From: Anticarsia gemmatalis | Taxonomy: Eukaryota; Arthropoda; Insecta; Lepidoptera; Erebidae | Reading direction: 5' to 3' | Assembly (NCBI RefSeq): GCF_050436995.1 | Contig: NC_134760.1 | Span: 12,046,001-12,110,000 of the forward strand | Length of the DNA: 64,000 nucleotides | In this document: positions 47,180 to 58,530 of the stretch, piece after piece | How the letters are laid out: every line of letters begins with the position of its first letter | Position numbering within the stretch: position 1 is the first letter of the stretch | Notes under the pieces: generated by a model | The model's input: only the letters and a program-made list of their open reading frames with translations | Databases searched by the model: none | What the model was told of the DNA's origin: nothing | Program-made: the position numbers and the translations under genes

Positions 47180-47895
47180 AAAAGGAGAAATCTCTTTTGG
47201 TAAGAATTAATGAGTATGGAGTCCGGTAGCCATATCTGAGGAAAAGGTAAGGGAATAAGGGAGAAACGTAAAATATCATGGTTTAAATAGTAAATGTAAA
47301 GATATTTAATTGGCTTTTTTGTGACTAGTTACTATTAAAACGTCCAAAAATAAGTATACATGTATGACATGTATGTTTAAGAAACAGTACCTAAAACAGT
47401 TTACAAAAATCAGTCGAGCAATCAATAATGGTAAACATTTTCGCGAAACTAACGAACACATTCTACTTAGATTCACTATAGAAAAAATCACGTTACAAGA
47501 CCTTGGGCTACAAGTAAAGATGACATAATAAAAAGAAATAATATATATTCGCCACATATTTGCGCACATCTGTGTACATAGTGTGTATGGGGTATTTATG
47601 TTCCATGTACCATGTGTCATGGCGGCGAAGGACGACCGTGTTTGTTTGTATGACTCAAACTTGATAATATTGTGGTTATGTTGTTGCTACCTGCGATGTG
47701 ACCTACATTTTTATAGATTTAAGATAAGTAAATTACAATACGTTAGATAATTGTAAATCTTTTAGCGATTGAAAAGAGTGGCACTGGGTTTCTTACTATC
47801 TCTTCTCATAAGGCTCTACCCCCTTTTTCGAGCTAGTGGTAGATTCAGTCATTTTAACGACTATCATACCTGTCAATATTTGACATATATGAATA
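47180..47895. other. Noncoding sequence, no gene supported
   Basis: The minus-strand frame at 47306-47620 has no motif and looks accidental. Confidence 0.3.
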
Positions 47896-48005
47896 GCCCC
47901 CGGTTTCTGAGGAACATTTAGCAGTAGTTTATCTATTCGATAGCGTTAAAATTCATATAAAAAACGCTATTGAAATTCAATATAAATGTACCCAGAAACC
48001 GGGGA
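47896..48005. mobile_element. 110-bp MITE with CCCCGGTTTCTG termini
   Basis: GCCCCCGGTTTCTGAGGAAC at the left and the inverse of GTACCCAGAAACCGGGGA at the right; TA flanks both ends (47894-47895 and 48006-48007). The centre carries GATAGCGTTAAAATTCA and AACGCTATTGAAATTCA, a second symmetric pair. A TTTGATTTTGACTTTGACTT tract follows at 48017-48037. Confidence 0.6.
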
Positions 48006-49367
48006 TAAATGATTTGATTTTGATTTTGACTTTGACTTCACTAAGAGCCGAATTCTCACTGCTATCGACTGTCGACAATCGAAAAGTTATCGATTTTGTT
48101 TAAAAATCATGCAGAGATAGGTATTAAAATTATTGCATTGCTGTAGTTAACAGTGACTTTATTATATCTTATAGCCCCGATACTACAGCAAAGACCGCCT
48201 TATCCTAATATTGATAGTATAGCGTATCAGGATAATGTAGTATTTATCAGAGAATACACATTCACTACAGAAAAAATCCAATAACTAATCAATATCCCCA
48301 ATTTTATGGCGAACACAATTCTTATCAATTTATTAATCTCATATCTTCCCATTCTTTCCCCCATAACTGTACCATTAATTAACACAATAGCACGCCATCA
48401 CCATACTCCGATACCCTTACATACACATAACCCCATGTAATATGTATGTATACATACATACGATTTCCCATACAGTCATTAAGGATACTCGTAAAATTCT
48501 ATTTAGTAATTTGTATAATTTGAGTACGGGGTAGGCAGCAATCCTTTGCATTAATACACATTGTTGTACCTACAAAATTATGTTGTTTATATGTTAATGT
48601 TGTATAATCGTTCTATTTTTCCACCGAAGCTATATCGTTCGAATTTTCATTGGCTGAATGAGAGCAATTTTCTCTTTTATCCTTGTATGTTTGTAATAAA
48701 AAAACGGATACCGGATGATCATGTTTGTTTATGGTTTTAATTTACTCTGTATTGTCAGTTTTTCGCGCTGGCCGCTTTGGTTTTGTCTATGGGATTACTT
48801 TTTTATAGTGGTTTACGATTAATTGAACTAAAGCGTATTTTTTAACAATATTAAGGCAACTTTGATAACTTGATTAACTGAAAAAAGTTTTTTATTCCAA
48901 AACATGTAGATGTTTTCACTCTTTATGATTTTTTTTAGCGTCAGTCACATATAAGTACGGTATATTAGCCAATGCCTTCAATAGCTTTCTTTACATAAGA
49001 CTTCCAAGTTCTTACCTTATTTTCCTCTTATACAGCCTACATACCTTTAAATATTTATATTTGAAAACATAAATAATATTGACTTAAACTAAAAACGTAT
49101 GTCCATAGTAAGTCAATCAAGGAGATGATGACCTTCAGTTTTTTAACAATCGTTTGCATATTAATATAATAATATAAAACAGCCTTATACGTGACTACAC
49201 GAGGTTTACTATCAACAAAAAACAAAAACACCTACACAGTTCTGTCAGTTATTATAGGATGATTTAGTATGACGCTTTAGAAAAGAGGGAAAGTAAAAGA
49301 CAAGTACTGGAGAGTTTATTCTATGGATAAAGTAAGTTACTTTCAAGAGTTGGGAATATTTTTTCTA
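48006..49367. other. Noncoding; partial M4-like end at 48048-48120
   Basis: GAATTCTCACTGCTATCGAC and GTCGACAATCGAAAAG resemble one end of the M4 MITEs. The rest is AT-rich with a TATGTATGTATACATACATA palindrome near 48441-48462. Confidence 0.35.
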
Positions 49368-49512
49368 ACTCATTAATGTCCCACTACTGGGCAAGGGTCT
49401 GCTCCCGAAAGAAAAATGTGTTAGGCTGAGTACACCACGCTGTTCAATTGAGGGTTAGGGACTTTGCAAACCCTTAAGAAATGCGTTAAACTATTTTCGA
49501 GCATGCAAGGAT
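49368..49512 (-). repeat. LINE 3' tail (family B)
   Basis: The minus strand holds the CAGTAGTGGGACATTAATG ending. A downstream part on the plus strand, TTTCGAGCATGCAAGGATTA, matches the corresponding piece at 29050-29075. Confidence 0.55.
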
Positions 49513-49975
49513 TACGATGTTTAACTAATACTTATAAATAATATCGATTTATCTGCAGAGATGAAAATTGGATATTATTTAATCAATCATAAGAATTTTA
49601 AATTATAGTGCAATATTCTTGTGTTCAGATTTCTACTACCACGGATCTAAAAAACATAAGAATCTCCTAATGGCATTATTAAAGTATTTTAAAAGTACTT
49701 ACTTTATTTTCCGTAATTTCAAAGGTGTTTTATTAAAAACGTTTTGTGCTTTTGTTGAATGTTGATAGCAGCATGTGTAGTCGTAGTTTTACATTTATGG
49801 TTTTATAACTCATAGAGTGATCTTGACATGTTTTTATTTTTTCCTTATTTATGATTAGTTTAAAACGTCATTCCTTTTTTGATTGAAATGTTTTTTAAAT
49901 TCAATTTCTGTATACATTGTGGTTTAATTTAGAAATCGTTTATTTTTGTAATAATAATTTAATTGTTTATGAATT
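49513..49975. other. Noncoding AT-rich sequence
   Basis: Nothing supported. Confidence 0.3.
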
Positions 49976-50025
49976 AATATTAACAGACATAAAAAAAATT
50001 ATGCATTTTTATGTCTGTTAATATT
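49976..50025. repeat. Perfect 20-bp hairpin, 10-nt loop
   Basis: AATATTAACAGACATAAAAA (49976-49995) faces its exact inverse (50006-50025). It is the kind of structure left by a tiny palindromic element or found in a small-RNA precursor. Confidence 0.7.
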
Positions 50026-51730
50026 ATAATTATTTTTATGAAATAAAAAATTGTTTATTTCGTGCTTAATAAAGAGGCCATGTTATAAAGCTTTTAGGAA
50101 AGCTTGATTGAAACAAATTATTTTAATTTAATTGAAAAAAGTATTTCTTATATTTTTATTGAGAAAAGATAATGTTTTCAATCAATATGATTGTGCAAAC
50201 TTTTAGCGTAATATGTGCTTGAGTCGAGAGATGGCGTTACAATGCAAAACTAAACTTAAAGCCTTTATGATATTAATGTTGTCAAACAAGTTTACATGTA
50301 GAAGATTTGCACGTGAAAACCTAATATCTTTTTCTTAAATGCCATGCTTCAGAAATATTTAATTGAAAAATGGTGATGGTGCTATTAAATAGCATATTTT
50401 ATTATAAGCTATGAATAATATTATTGTTACTAAGGTACTATTATGAAAAATACTACATAACAAGTAGTAGTATCGATAACAAAATTAAATACCTGAAATA
50501 TTGCAATTTCTTTTATTATTTCTAAATACATTGAAGAATACGTCTTCTAGATTTTCTGTAAAGCGTTTGCTATCTACGTAAAACATTATTACATACTCAT
50601 CTGTTCAAACTCAATAATTACAAAGTTATCATCAAGAATATCCACTGAAAGTTAACTTAATATAAGGTAGTAATTAAAACTGTGGAACAGAATACAAGAG
50701 ATTTCCCCCGGCGTTGCGTTTAAATACATTATTTAATGTTGGCTCGTAAATCTTTCCCATTTTACCGCATCTTTTATGGGGTTTTCACTCAGTTCCCTTA
50801 AACCCCATACCCCATACCTCTAAGCTTTCCATGTTTTATGACCGTCGGAGTCGAGTGCCTTTTATAGCAAAATCGGGCTTTCTAATTAAATTATGTCGTT
50901 AAAAACTGCTCGCAAATTAAATCAAGATCTATTTAAAATAAGGTAATTAGTTTTGATGATAAAATGTAGGAATTCGTTTACCAAAAGATATGAGTTAAAG
51001 ATTTTTTTATGGTAATATCTCTTTTTTATTATGATTAGGAAAGAAATAGAATATCGTATTGTGTAAGTCTTTGAAGCAAATCGTGACCCATCAACATTTT
51101 AACCGTGTCAAATATTACTTATCTTAAACGAAAGAGTGAATAATCCTTACCTACGAGAACAAGAATCGGTGGTGACGCAATGATTTAAGGCTCGCTATTA
51201 AAAGGTCCTGAATTTAAATTCTACTTATTGCACTTACTGATTTCTAACAGAAGTCTTTAAATTTAGCTGAAGTGGTTACCAGTTATATAACCTGAAATAA
51301 GAACTAAATAAAGGACGAGTTTTTAAATAATTTTTAGATTACCCATCACAATATAAACCGCGGCGCATGTCACTGGATATTTTCAATCGAGATTATTACT
51401 TGGTTTATTAATATGAGTGGCTTGACTTGAGAGATAGCGATACACCGTCGATACTGCTTCAGAATAATAACTTCAGTTTAGTATTCATATCAAATACAAG
51501 GACTCCGCGCATTGTTACACATTGTTTTTCTATAAATAAAGATATTATTTTAAAATTCATACTCATATCAATAAATAATAATATATTTATGTATCAAACC
51601 CATTTTTTTCTCTCTCCTCCAGAAAAAAGAGAGGTGTCGTGATGCTACAAAATACCGCTGACATTAAAACGTGAACATGTGTCGGCGGGATGGCGACTTT
51701 TTTGTGTAGACTCGATAAATAAATTTATCA
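50026..51730. other. Noncoding AT-rich sequence
   Basis: No gene or repeat supported. Confidence 0.3.
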
Positions 51731-51812
51731 CTTTAATGTCCCATTGCTGGGCAAGGGTCTTCTTCCGTAATAGGGGAGGGGGTAGGCCTTGATTCCACCA
51801 CGCTGGCCAAGT
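51731..51812 (-). repeat. LINE 3' tail (family B)
   Basis: The plus strand reads CTTTAATGTCCCATTGCTGG, GCAAGGGTCTTCTTCCG, GGTAGGCCTTGATTCCACC, ACGCTGGCCAAGTG: the standard family order inverted. Confidence 0.6.
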
Positions 51813-52226
51813 GTCATAACTCGTTAGTTTGTTATAAAAAGGATCGTCCTCGCTTCAATATTTGCAAATACGTATAAACAAACATCTTCCATCCTTTTCA
51901 TACTTACATAATAATCAATTGTTTGTTAATCACAATAACAGTTTAAATACTTCATTGTTTTTTCGCTATGACCTTATGCTATCTGCATATTATATTAATT
52001 TGTTTATAACGTTCGGCCATCTTCGGCAATGTTCGGTTTTCATTCGTATTCGGTGCGCGTGCGCGCGTCATATTGTGTATAAATATTCACTTGGTTTGAG
52101 AGCTGGAGTAACTTTTTTGTTTATGATTATTGGTTTTATAATAAAGTCTATAATTGAAATAAATATATTTGTAGCGGCGTTGCTGTAATTGCTGTAGTTG
52201 CGGATTACATTAATTTATCTCTATCT
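51813..52226. other. Noncoding sequence
   Basis: The 108-codon plus-strand frame 51862-52188 is rich in hydrophobic residues but has no motif and fits AT-rich chance coding. Confidence 0.3.
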
Positions 52227-52495
52227 GCACGTTTGGCGCAGTGGTTTAAGCGGTCACCTCGCCGCAACAACCGTAGCGCTGCGTGTGGTGGGTTCGAATC
52301 CCACCCGGGACAAATCTTTGTGTGATGAGCACGAGTATTTGTTCTGAGCCTGGATGTTAATGTATCTATATAAGTATGTATTTAGAAGTATATAAGTATG
52401 TTTATCAGTTATTTGGTTACCATAGTACAAGCTCTGCTTAGTTTGGAATCAAATAACCGTGTGTGAGTTGTCCAATAATATTTATTTATTTATTT
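52227..52495 (+). mobile_element. tRNA-derived SINE family E, full length
   Basis: The head GCACGTTTGGCGCAGTGGTT has an A-box-like TGGCGCAGTGG and the B box GGTTCGAATCC about 50 bp on. The body is near-identical to 32272-32495, with a handful of differences, and ends in TATTTATTTATT repeats. A third copy, inverted, is at 53436-53612. The close match suggests recent activity. Confidence 0.85.
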
Positions 52496-52872
52496 ATTCT
52501 ATTTATTTATTCTTTATTCATTATCTCCCGCAATGGAATTAATTTAGAGTACGTTTTAGTAGTTTTTTTGTTTAAAATTGTTCTTCCACAAATCATAATA
52601 TCATTAAAGTTATTTCAAGATGGTACATTTCTGCCTTTTGTCTTTACTATTGAAAAGGTATGACTTTTCTCGATTACGGTGTGCAAGTAACTAGAAGACG
52701 TAAGAAGCAATAAGAGGTTGCCTTGATTTGGTCACTTTTACCAGTACTAGCGACTAAATCAAATCATCGTCTAATATATTGCAAAGGCCGAGACTGAAGA
52801 GACTTAAAACTTAACGTTTTGCAGACAATACAAATAACCAAATTGGTAAAAGCAATCTTTTTACAGACCGCT

Positions 52873-52947
52873 GCAGACAGGCTACAATGGAAATCTATTT
52901 GGAAGACCTTTGCCCAGCAGTGGGACAATTTAGGCAAGAAATATTAA
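52873..52947 (+). pseudogene. RTE-like reverse transcriptase C-terminal remnant
   Basis: The frame reads A-D-R-L-Q-W-K-S-I-W-K-T-F-A-Q-Q-W-D-N-L-G-K-K-Y-stop, the conserved end of lepidopteran RTE-like ORFs. It is open throughout this short remnant. Nothing else of the element is present. Confidence 0.65.
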
Positions 52948-53209
52948 TATTTTTGCTCTCTATCTCTTAGACTATATAAAACTAAGCCTCTAAAGAAGGC
53001 AGCACGCGTACAGCGCCGCGTGTAAACAATAGTGCATCAGTATTCCGTCCGTGTGTCACACCTGATCGGTTTATGCAACCAGCGCGGTTGCTGCTTATAT
53101 TGGCCATTTTAAGTAGAAACACATTGATGGTATACTTGCATCATGATTGATAGATTGTAGATTCTTATTACCTTGAAGATACTGTATAATAATTCAAAGC
53201 GAGAAAAAA

Positions 53210-53340
53210 TGGCATGTAATTGTAGAGCACTACCAACGAAGAGGTTTGGGTTCGATTACCACACGAAACAAGTGTGATCCACAAATAATTGTTCCAGGTT
53301 TGGTTGTACTTTGTGTCGGTTGTTTGTATGTAATAAGTGT
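53210..53340 (+). mobile_element. tRNA-derived SINE family F, decayed forward copy
   Basis: GGTTTGGGTTCGATTACCAC is a B-box region with changes. GTGATCCACAAATAATTGTTCC and TTTGTGTCGGTTGTTTGTATG match the body at 44941-45127. Confidence 0.6.
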
Positions 53341-53435
53341 CTATCCGGGGAAGATTTACTCAAAATGCTTTCATGATCAAATACATTAAAGTAAAAAAAA
53401 TATACTACCAATTAAAACTGTATATGAGTCCATAA

Positions 53436-53612
53436 ATAAATAAAATAAATAAATATCATTGGACAACTCACACACGGTCATTTGATTCCAAACTAAGCAG
53501 AGCTTGTACTACGGTAACCAAATAACTGATAAACATACTTATATATTTCTAAATACATACTTATATAGATAAATATGACATCCAGGCTCAGAACAAATAC
53601 TCGTGCAAATAA
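53436..53612 (-). mobile_element. tRNA-derived SINE family E, 5'-truncated reverse copy
   Basis: TAAATAAATATCATTGGACA to GGCTCAGAACAAATACTCGTG is the inverse of 52320-52495; the tRNA head is missing. Confidence 0.8.
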
Positions 53613-54061
53613 AGCTTGTTTTTTCCTGATATTGATCATTAGTCCTCTCATCTTCAGCTATGTTGGCTGCTAAGGGTAAAAGAAGTAGAAAAAGTGGTAA
53701 GGTTCTCACAGAATGGACGCCTTATAGCAAAATCAAATGATTTCATGAGTAACAGTAGTAACTTTAAACTTAAAGAAGTTCAAAATCATCACTCATGATG
53801 TCGATATTATTTAGAAGATTACGTATTATTCATTCAAGCCACATAAAGGCTTGTGTTTTCTAACCACAAAGCCATCTACTTTCGTAAAAGTCAACCTTCA
53901 TACAAACATCATACAATAGCTTGCATTGAAAACAAAACAAAGGGCCACAGTACTACACCATATTTGAACTAAACATGTCACTGATATATCAATACAAACG
54001 TACTTACATACTAATATCATATATCTATACGAATACTACATAAACAAACGTTTGACTATCT
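53613..54061. other. Noncoding AT-rich sequence
   Basis: Nothing supported. Confidence 0.3.
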
Positions 54062-54170
54062 GTCTGCTTTTCTGCCACTCACGCCTAAACTATATCACTG
54101 ATTTTGATGAAATTTTGCACAGTGATAGCTGAAAATACGAGGTCTAACATAGGTTAATTATGAATTCAGA
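54062..54170 (+). repeat. LINE 3'-end fragment
   Basis: GTCTGCTTTTCTGCCACTCAC, ATCACTGATTTTGATGAAAT and TTTTGCACAGTGATAGCTG form a typical non-LTR 3' segment. Confidence 0.45.
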
Positions 54171-54840
54171 AAATAAAACCCTTAATAATATTTTTTATAT
54201 TAACTAAAATTAAACGTAATCGGGTCTGCGTGGTTTAGGTAGTGTGATATATTCTACTCACGTCTACTCAAGTATTACAAGAAATATATACAATATATAG
54301 AATGATATGTATACCACGAGTCAATGTACTAAACATGCATATAATAATATGTATATAGAATATGAATGTGTAAACATATGTATGATGTGGATATAAAGTG
54401 TCCAGCGATTGTTTCTTAAAGTAAATTGTATACAAACAGAAAGTACTGGGAATGCCAATGGCCTGCCTTTAAAACTCTCAATATATCGTAGTGCTTGGGT
54501 GTGTTACTGAACCCAAAATTTTTCATGGAGTATATACCACCATAAGTCAATCATAGGCCCAAAACTTTTCAAGCAACAGGTGCAATTGTTTCCAGCACTT
54601 TTATTTGACAATTGAAACCTACTTTAGACACTCTCTTGAATGTACCATTATTCATGAACTCCCTTTATGTACTTTAATGAATTGACCGTACTTTGTTATG
54701 TGTACTCAATAAAGAAAATAAAATATGAATAAGAGTAGGTTTTTTGTTTATAAGTTTGAAGTATCTGCGATACAAAATGAGATCCACAACAGATGGCAAA
54801 AAAAAAATATTACGTATTACCAATCAATTACATTTATTGA
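54171..54840. other. Noncoding AT-rich sequence
   Basis: An AATAAAGAAAATAAAAT run at 54709-54725 is low-complexity. No gene supported. Confidence 0.3.
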
Positions 54841-54942
54841 GGGCATGCAAAGTCCCCAACCCGCACTTGGCCAGTGTGGTGGACTCAAGGCCTAACCACT
54901 CCCTCATTACGGGAGGAGACCCTTGCCCAGCAGTGGGATATG
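54841..54942 (+). repeat. LINE 3' tail (family B)
   Basis: CCAACCCGCACTTGGCCAGT, GGTGGACTCAAGGCCTAACC, GGGAGGAGACCCTTGCCCAG, CAGTGGGATATGAA. The 121-codon frame across it (54744-55109) is not a gene. Confidence 0.65.
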
Positions 54943-56449
54943 AAATTTATTTATTTTTATTATTACCAATCAGTGATTTCTGTACATATCGAGTGAGTCC
55001 GCAGGGCCACCTACAGTGCACTTTCACATACACATTAGTATGCCGTGTTGTCCGTCGCACGCGCATTAATACCACTCCGCCACTCGTGTATGGATCACAT
55101 AAAATCTGAAAGTAGATCTGCGGAGAAAGGTCCTTAGAAACACGTGTAATCAAAGATAAATACTAATATGGTACATTTAAGTTCGAAGACTTTCTTGTAC
55201 GCTTTCTTTAGGCAAAGGGAAATTATAGCAGTTATTTCAACGTTTTTGAACTATCTAGGTATTATATTCTCAATAATAGAAGGCATGTTTCCAGAAAGGA
55301 ACGATATTATACTAAAAGTGTTTTTTAAAAAGTACATAAGTACATTGTCCTTCTTTAATAATTGACGTAAGACCCCACATATTAGGGAATCTTTATGAAA
55401 TGACCGTCCTATGCTTAAGATATTTTTAAAAGCTTCAACGTCTTTACAGAAAGTATCTTTGCTGAGCGAGATATAAATGAAAAACCAGAAAGCGCAACTT
55501 TGAACAATTGGCTGAAAAAAGAAAGACAGGCCCAGTTTGGACTTCTAAAACACACAAAACAAGACTATCGTTTGAACACGCAGCTCAATAGAGTCCTATA
55601 CCCTCTTCTCAAGGTTGTCTTCCAAACTTATTTTTATAGACCCTGTATTTCGATAATAAACGACGACAAATCAATCAAGACTAACATGACTTCTAGCACC
55701 AAACTAAACACGTTTACAAAAGGCTTTATTGCCAAACACTACAGTCAGCTGTTCCTTATTGTATGTCATTTGTCTTTGACTTGTTCAACCTTGGTAACTA
55801 AGACCAATTTACGTATACATATATACCCTAGAGCAAAGGCACACCTATTTGTATAAAGCTGTCAAACAATTAAAAAGGTAAGGTGATCAGTCAGTAATTC
55901 ATCACCCAATTGCAACTGTTGAACTGCAAATGTGTGCCTTAGGAAATAAAGAATTGAGCTCTGAAAACGAAACGCTTGAGGATTCAGAAAAAAGCCTCTT
56001 GTTGTTACAACTTAGATGTTCCACGTATCCACTATCTGAAATTCCTTAGTGTAAAATATAAACTTGACTATGAGAAGCAAAAATAAGATGGACCCAATGA
56101 ACCATAAAGCAATGTAATAAATACACCAATCTTTTGTTTAGTGAGGAAATCGATCTCACCCGTGCAAATGGCAAACATAATGACACTGGCTTAGCAACAA
56201 CTTTAAAAATATTACTGTAAATGTTACACGTGCCACCAAAATGCACTTGCACTCAAAAAATAAACATGAGATCATGAGAGGTATAATACCTTTACAAAAC
56301 CAAGTGTGAAATACCAAGAAAACAAAACGAAGAAAACAGGTTGTATTTCTAAAATTAGCATTGACTAATCCAAGTTAGGTAACTTAAACCTCTTTGTGAT
56401 TAAAGATAAAGTGTTCTTGGAAATCTGTGCACGATTCTCGAGAAGGACA
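54943..56449. other. Noncoding sequence, no gene supported
   Basis: The plus-strand frame at 55500-55856 (118 codons, no ATG at its 5' end) shows no motif. Adjacent short frames are also featureless. Confidence 0.3.
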
Positions 56450-56520
56450 TGACGTCAGCGGCCGAGGATAGCCGAAGATAGCCGAATGTTGACGGAGATT
56501 GCCGATCGTGGCCGAACAAA
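56450..56520. promoter_or_regulatory. CRE plus 10-bp-phased GCCGA repeat
   Basis: A perfect TGACGTCA (56450-56457) is followed by six 10-bp units from 56461: GCCGAGGATA, GCCGAAGATA, GCCGAATGTT, GACGGAGATT, GCCGATCGTG, GCCGAACAAA. The GCCGA core recurs with exact 10-bp spacing in five of the six. Phasing near the helical repeat suggests a protein-binding array or a short minisatellite; function is inference. A less AT-rich stretch continues to about 56565. Confidence 0.45.
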
Positions 56521-56530
56521 GAGCCTGTGC

Positions 56531-57186
56531 AATTAGCGGTGCGCGTGCGACAAGTGGCACGCCCACTATACTGGTTCCGTAATTACCATAACATGTATAC
56601 TGGGTTTGGTTCCATTTGTCCTTTGAATATTAGATCAGGTGAAAAAGTTGTTTTGTCAATTTTGTTGTAATTAAAAGTGTTTTTGTTGGTACCACCTAGT
56701 GAGATAAATTACTGTCTAGTTAGTAGTTAGTGTAGCGTAAAACCTCTGTCTTCAGTTGTGGTTATGTTGAGAGAACTTAATTGGAATCAACTTTGAGAAA
56801 ACATTTTAAGTATTATTTAATTAAATAGATCTTGACTTTTGTGTCAGTCAGATACATAGTTAGCTTCAAATATACTGTCCATAATTCTGCTACTTAAAAC
56901 ACTGAAAAGGTCAATAAGACAGATGCTAGATTAGATAAAATGGTCTCAGACCAGAACTGTGGTTTAACGTGATACATAAAAAGTAATAGTGTCTTGTTTT
57001 AAATGTGCATATTATTATAATGTTAACATTATTTAAATAAACACAATGTAAATAAAATGAGAGAGATATAATCAATTGATTACATTCAATTAGTCTTTTT
57101 TTTATATTGAGTATTTTATAGGGTATGGTTATTGGTCTTGTGTGACAAGATGTATGGACATGAATGAAGCAAGGAATATTTGTGAG
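56531..57186. other. Noncoding AT-rich sequence
   Basis: Nothing supported. Confidence 0.3.
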
Positions 57187-57480
57187 GATTGTACCAAGTG
57201 ACAGTCTCTGGTCTCTGCCTACCCCTATAGGAAGACAGTGTGATTTTTGTATGTATGTAAATAATATCTAGCTTGCAGATAAATGTTAAAACCAACAATT
57301 TCTATTAAACAACGTATCGTTATAGAACGGACACGCACACAATACTAGTTATAATTTGTTGTTCCGATCGTGATTCGAACGGAGTAAATATCGAAAGGTC
57401 GTAGGTTCGAGTCCCGGTGAAAGCAGCCATGTGCCAATGATTCTGAACAACGCTCGCCTTTGTGTTGTTGTTAGGTAAAA
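57187..57480 (+). repeat. LINE-tail fragment and decayed tRNA-like SINE
   Basis: 57200-57260 has GTCTCTGCCTACCCCTATAG with a TATGTATGTA tail. 57355-57480 has GGTCGTAGGTTCGAGTCCCG, a B-box-like segment, with a diverged 5' half and no foldable tRNA. It reads as a SINE fragment. Confidence 0.4.
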
Positions 57481-58032
57481 CTTACAAAAGAAATCATTAT
57501 ATTGTTTATTGAATACATTGTATCAATCATAATAGTATGTTGGAAGAAACTTTCTTATCTTGTGACATATAATAGGCTCTGTTTGCTTGCTAGTAACTTG
57601 GTAATGAAATAGATGAAATACGACGATTAGATTTAGTTGCCATTTTCTTCTTACCAGTTTCTTTCTCTCTTTAAATGAAAATTAGACAAACTTTTCAATC
57701 TATGAACACGGCCTAGTCCTACCGACCCTAATGTCACAATTTCTTTATAATATATTATAAAATTTGTAAAGTAAGGGTAGGTAGAGTTAGGCCGTAAATT
57801 TCAGAAGTTTGTCTCTACATGAGACCTGATACCTTTTTCACAGGGCAAACCCTATGTGGTCGTCTTGGCAACATTTTACGTAAAATGTTTATGGTGGAAT
57901 ACATTTATTTATTAATGCTGTACCTGTGCAGTTAGAACCACCACTCTCGAAAATCTCATTTTCAATCTCGTAACAATGACAGTTACCTTTGATAGTCTAT
58001 CTTTAATTGGCGCTTACTTATTAACATCTACC
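57481..58032. other. Noncoding AT-rich sequence
   Basis: Nothing supported. Confidence 0.3.
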
Positions 58033-58205
58033 GTAGCGCGATTCTGTACAATTGGTAGTGTCGAGTATCGAAATTTTGACATTTAGAATGTACTGCCAAA
58101 ATATTTCCTACGACGCTCGTCAGAGGCGCTGATCAGATTTTCATACAAAATCTCTCGATGACATGTCGGTTGTCGGTAGTCGATAGTAGTGAAAAATCGA
58201 GCTAC
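58033..58205. mobile_element. MITE family M4, best-preserved copy
   Basis: 173 bp. Left GTAGCGCGATTCTGTACAAT; right inverse GTAGCTCGATTTTTCAC. Internal GTCGAGTATCGAAATTTTGA, GAGGCGCTGATCAGATTTTC and GTCGGTTGTCGGTAGTCGAT. Other copies are at 13425, 43780 and 62944. No ORF. Confidence 0.7.
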
Positions 58206-58298
58206 GGTTTGTCATTTTCATTACCAACTGTCAATTACTACCACGTAGTATAGTTTAACATTTTAAGCATTATCTTTTTATCACTATTCACTTTATAG

Positions 58299-58530
58299 AA
58301 GCGGTGTATTGTGCACTAAAAGCTCAGAGCGATGTAGAGACGTGCATTATGGTCCATCCGCAGCATCAGTGCAGGCGATAATTGAGGCATTACATTCACA
58401 AACATCTCTAATGCATCTAGCTAACGAACGTGAACTCAACCGCTTGATTTTTAACGGTCGCATTTGTAGTCAAAATTATGAGTTTATTTTGAAACAATCT
58501 ATATCTCATTTTTGTGAATTAACTAACTGA
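58299..58530 (+). CDS. Candidate terminal exon, unassigned
   Basis: A long pyrimidine-rich tract ending CACTTTATAG at 58298 is a good acceptor. The following open frame (one base completing a codon, then 77 codons including TGA at 58528-58530) reads S-G-V-L-C-T-K-S-S-E-R-C, then SAASVQAIIEALHSQTSLMH, then LANERELNRLIFNGRI. The middle part looks like an amphipathic helix and has few of the Phe/Ile/Asn/Lys runs that mark chance AT-rich frames. I do not recognise a family, no upstream exon is identified, and no ATG opens the frame early. It could also be a remnant of a mobile element. Confidence 0.3.

Noticed and set aside
52227..52310. Possible tRNA gene
   Set aside because: A and B boxes are present but arm pairing is incomplete and the sequence continues into a repeated SINE body.
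54744..55109. 121-codon plus-strand frame
   Set aside because: Its central part is a LINE 3' tail; the rest has no motif.
55500..55856. 118-codon plus-strand frame
   Set aside because: No ATG at its start, no motif, and Lys/Asn/Thr-rich chance composition.
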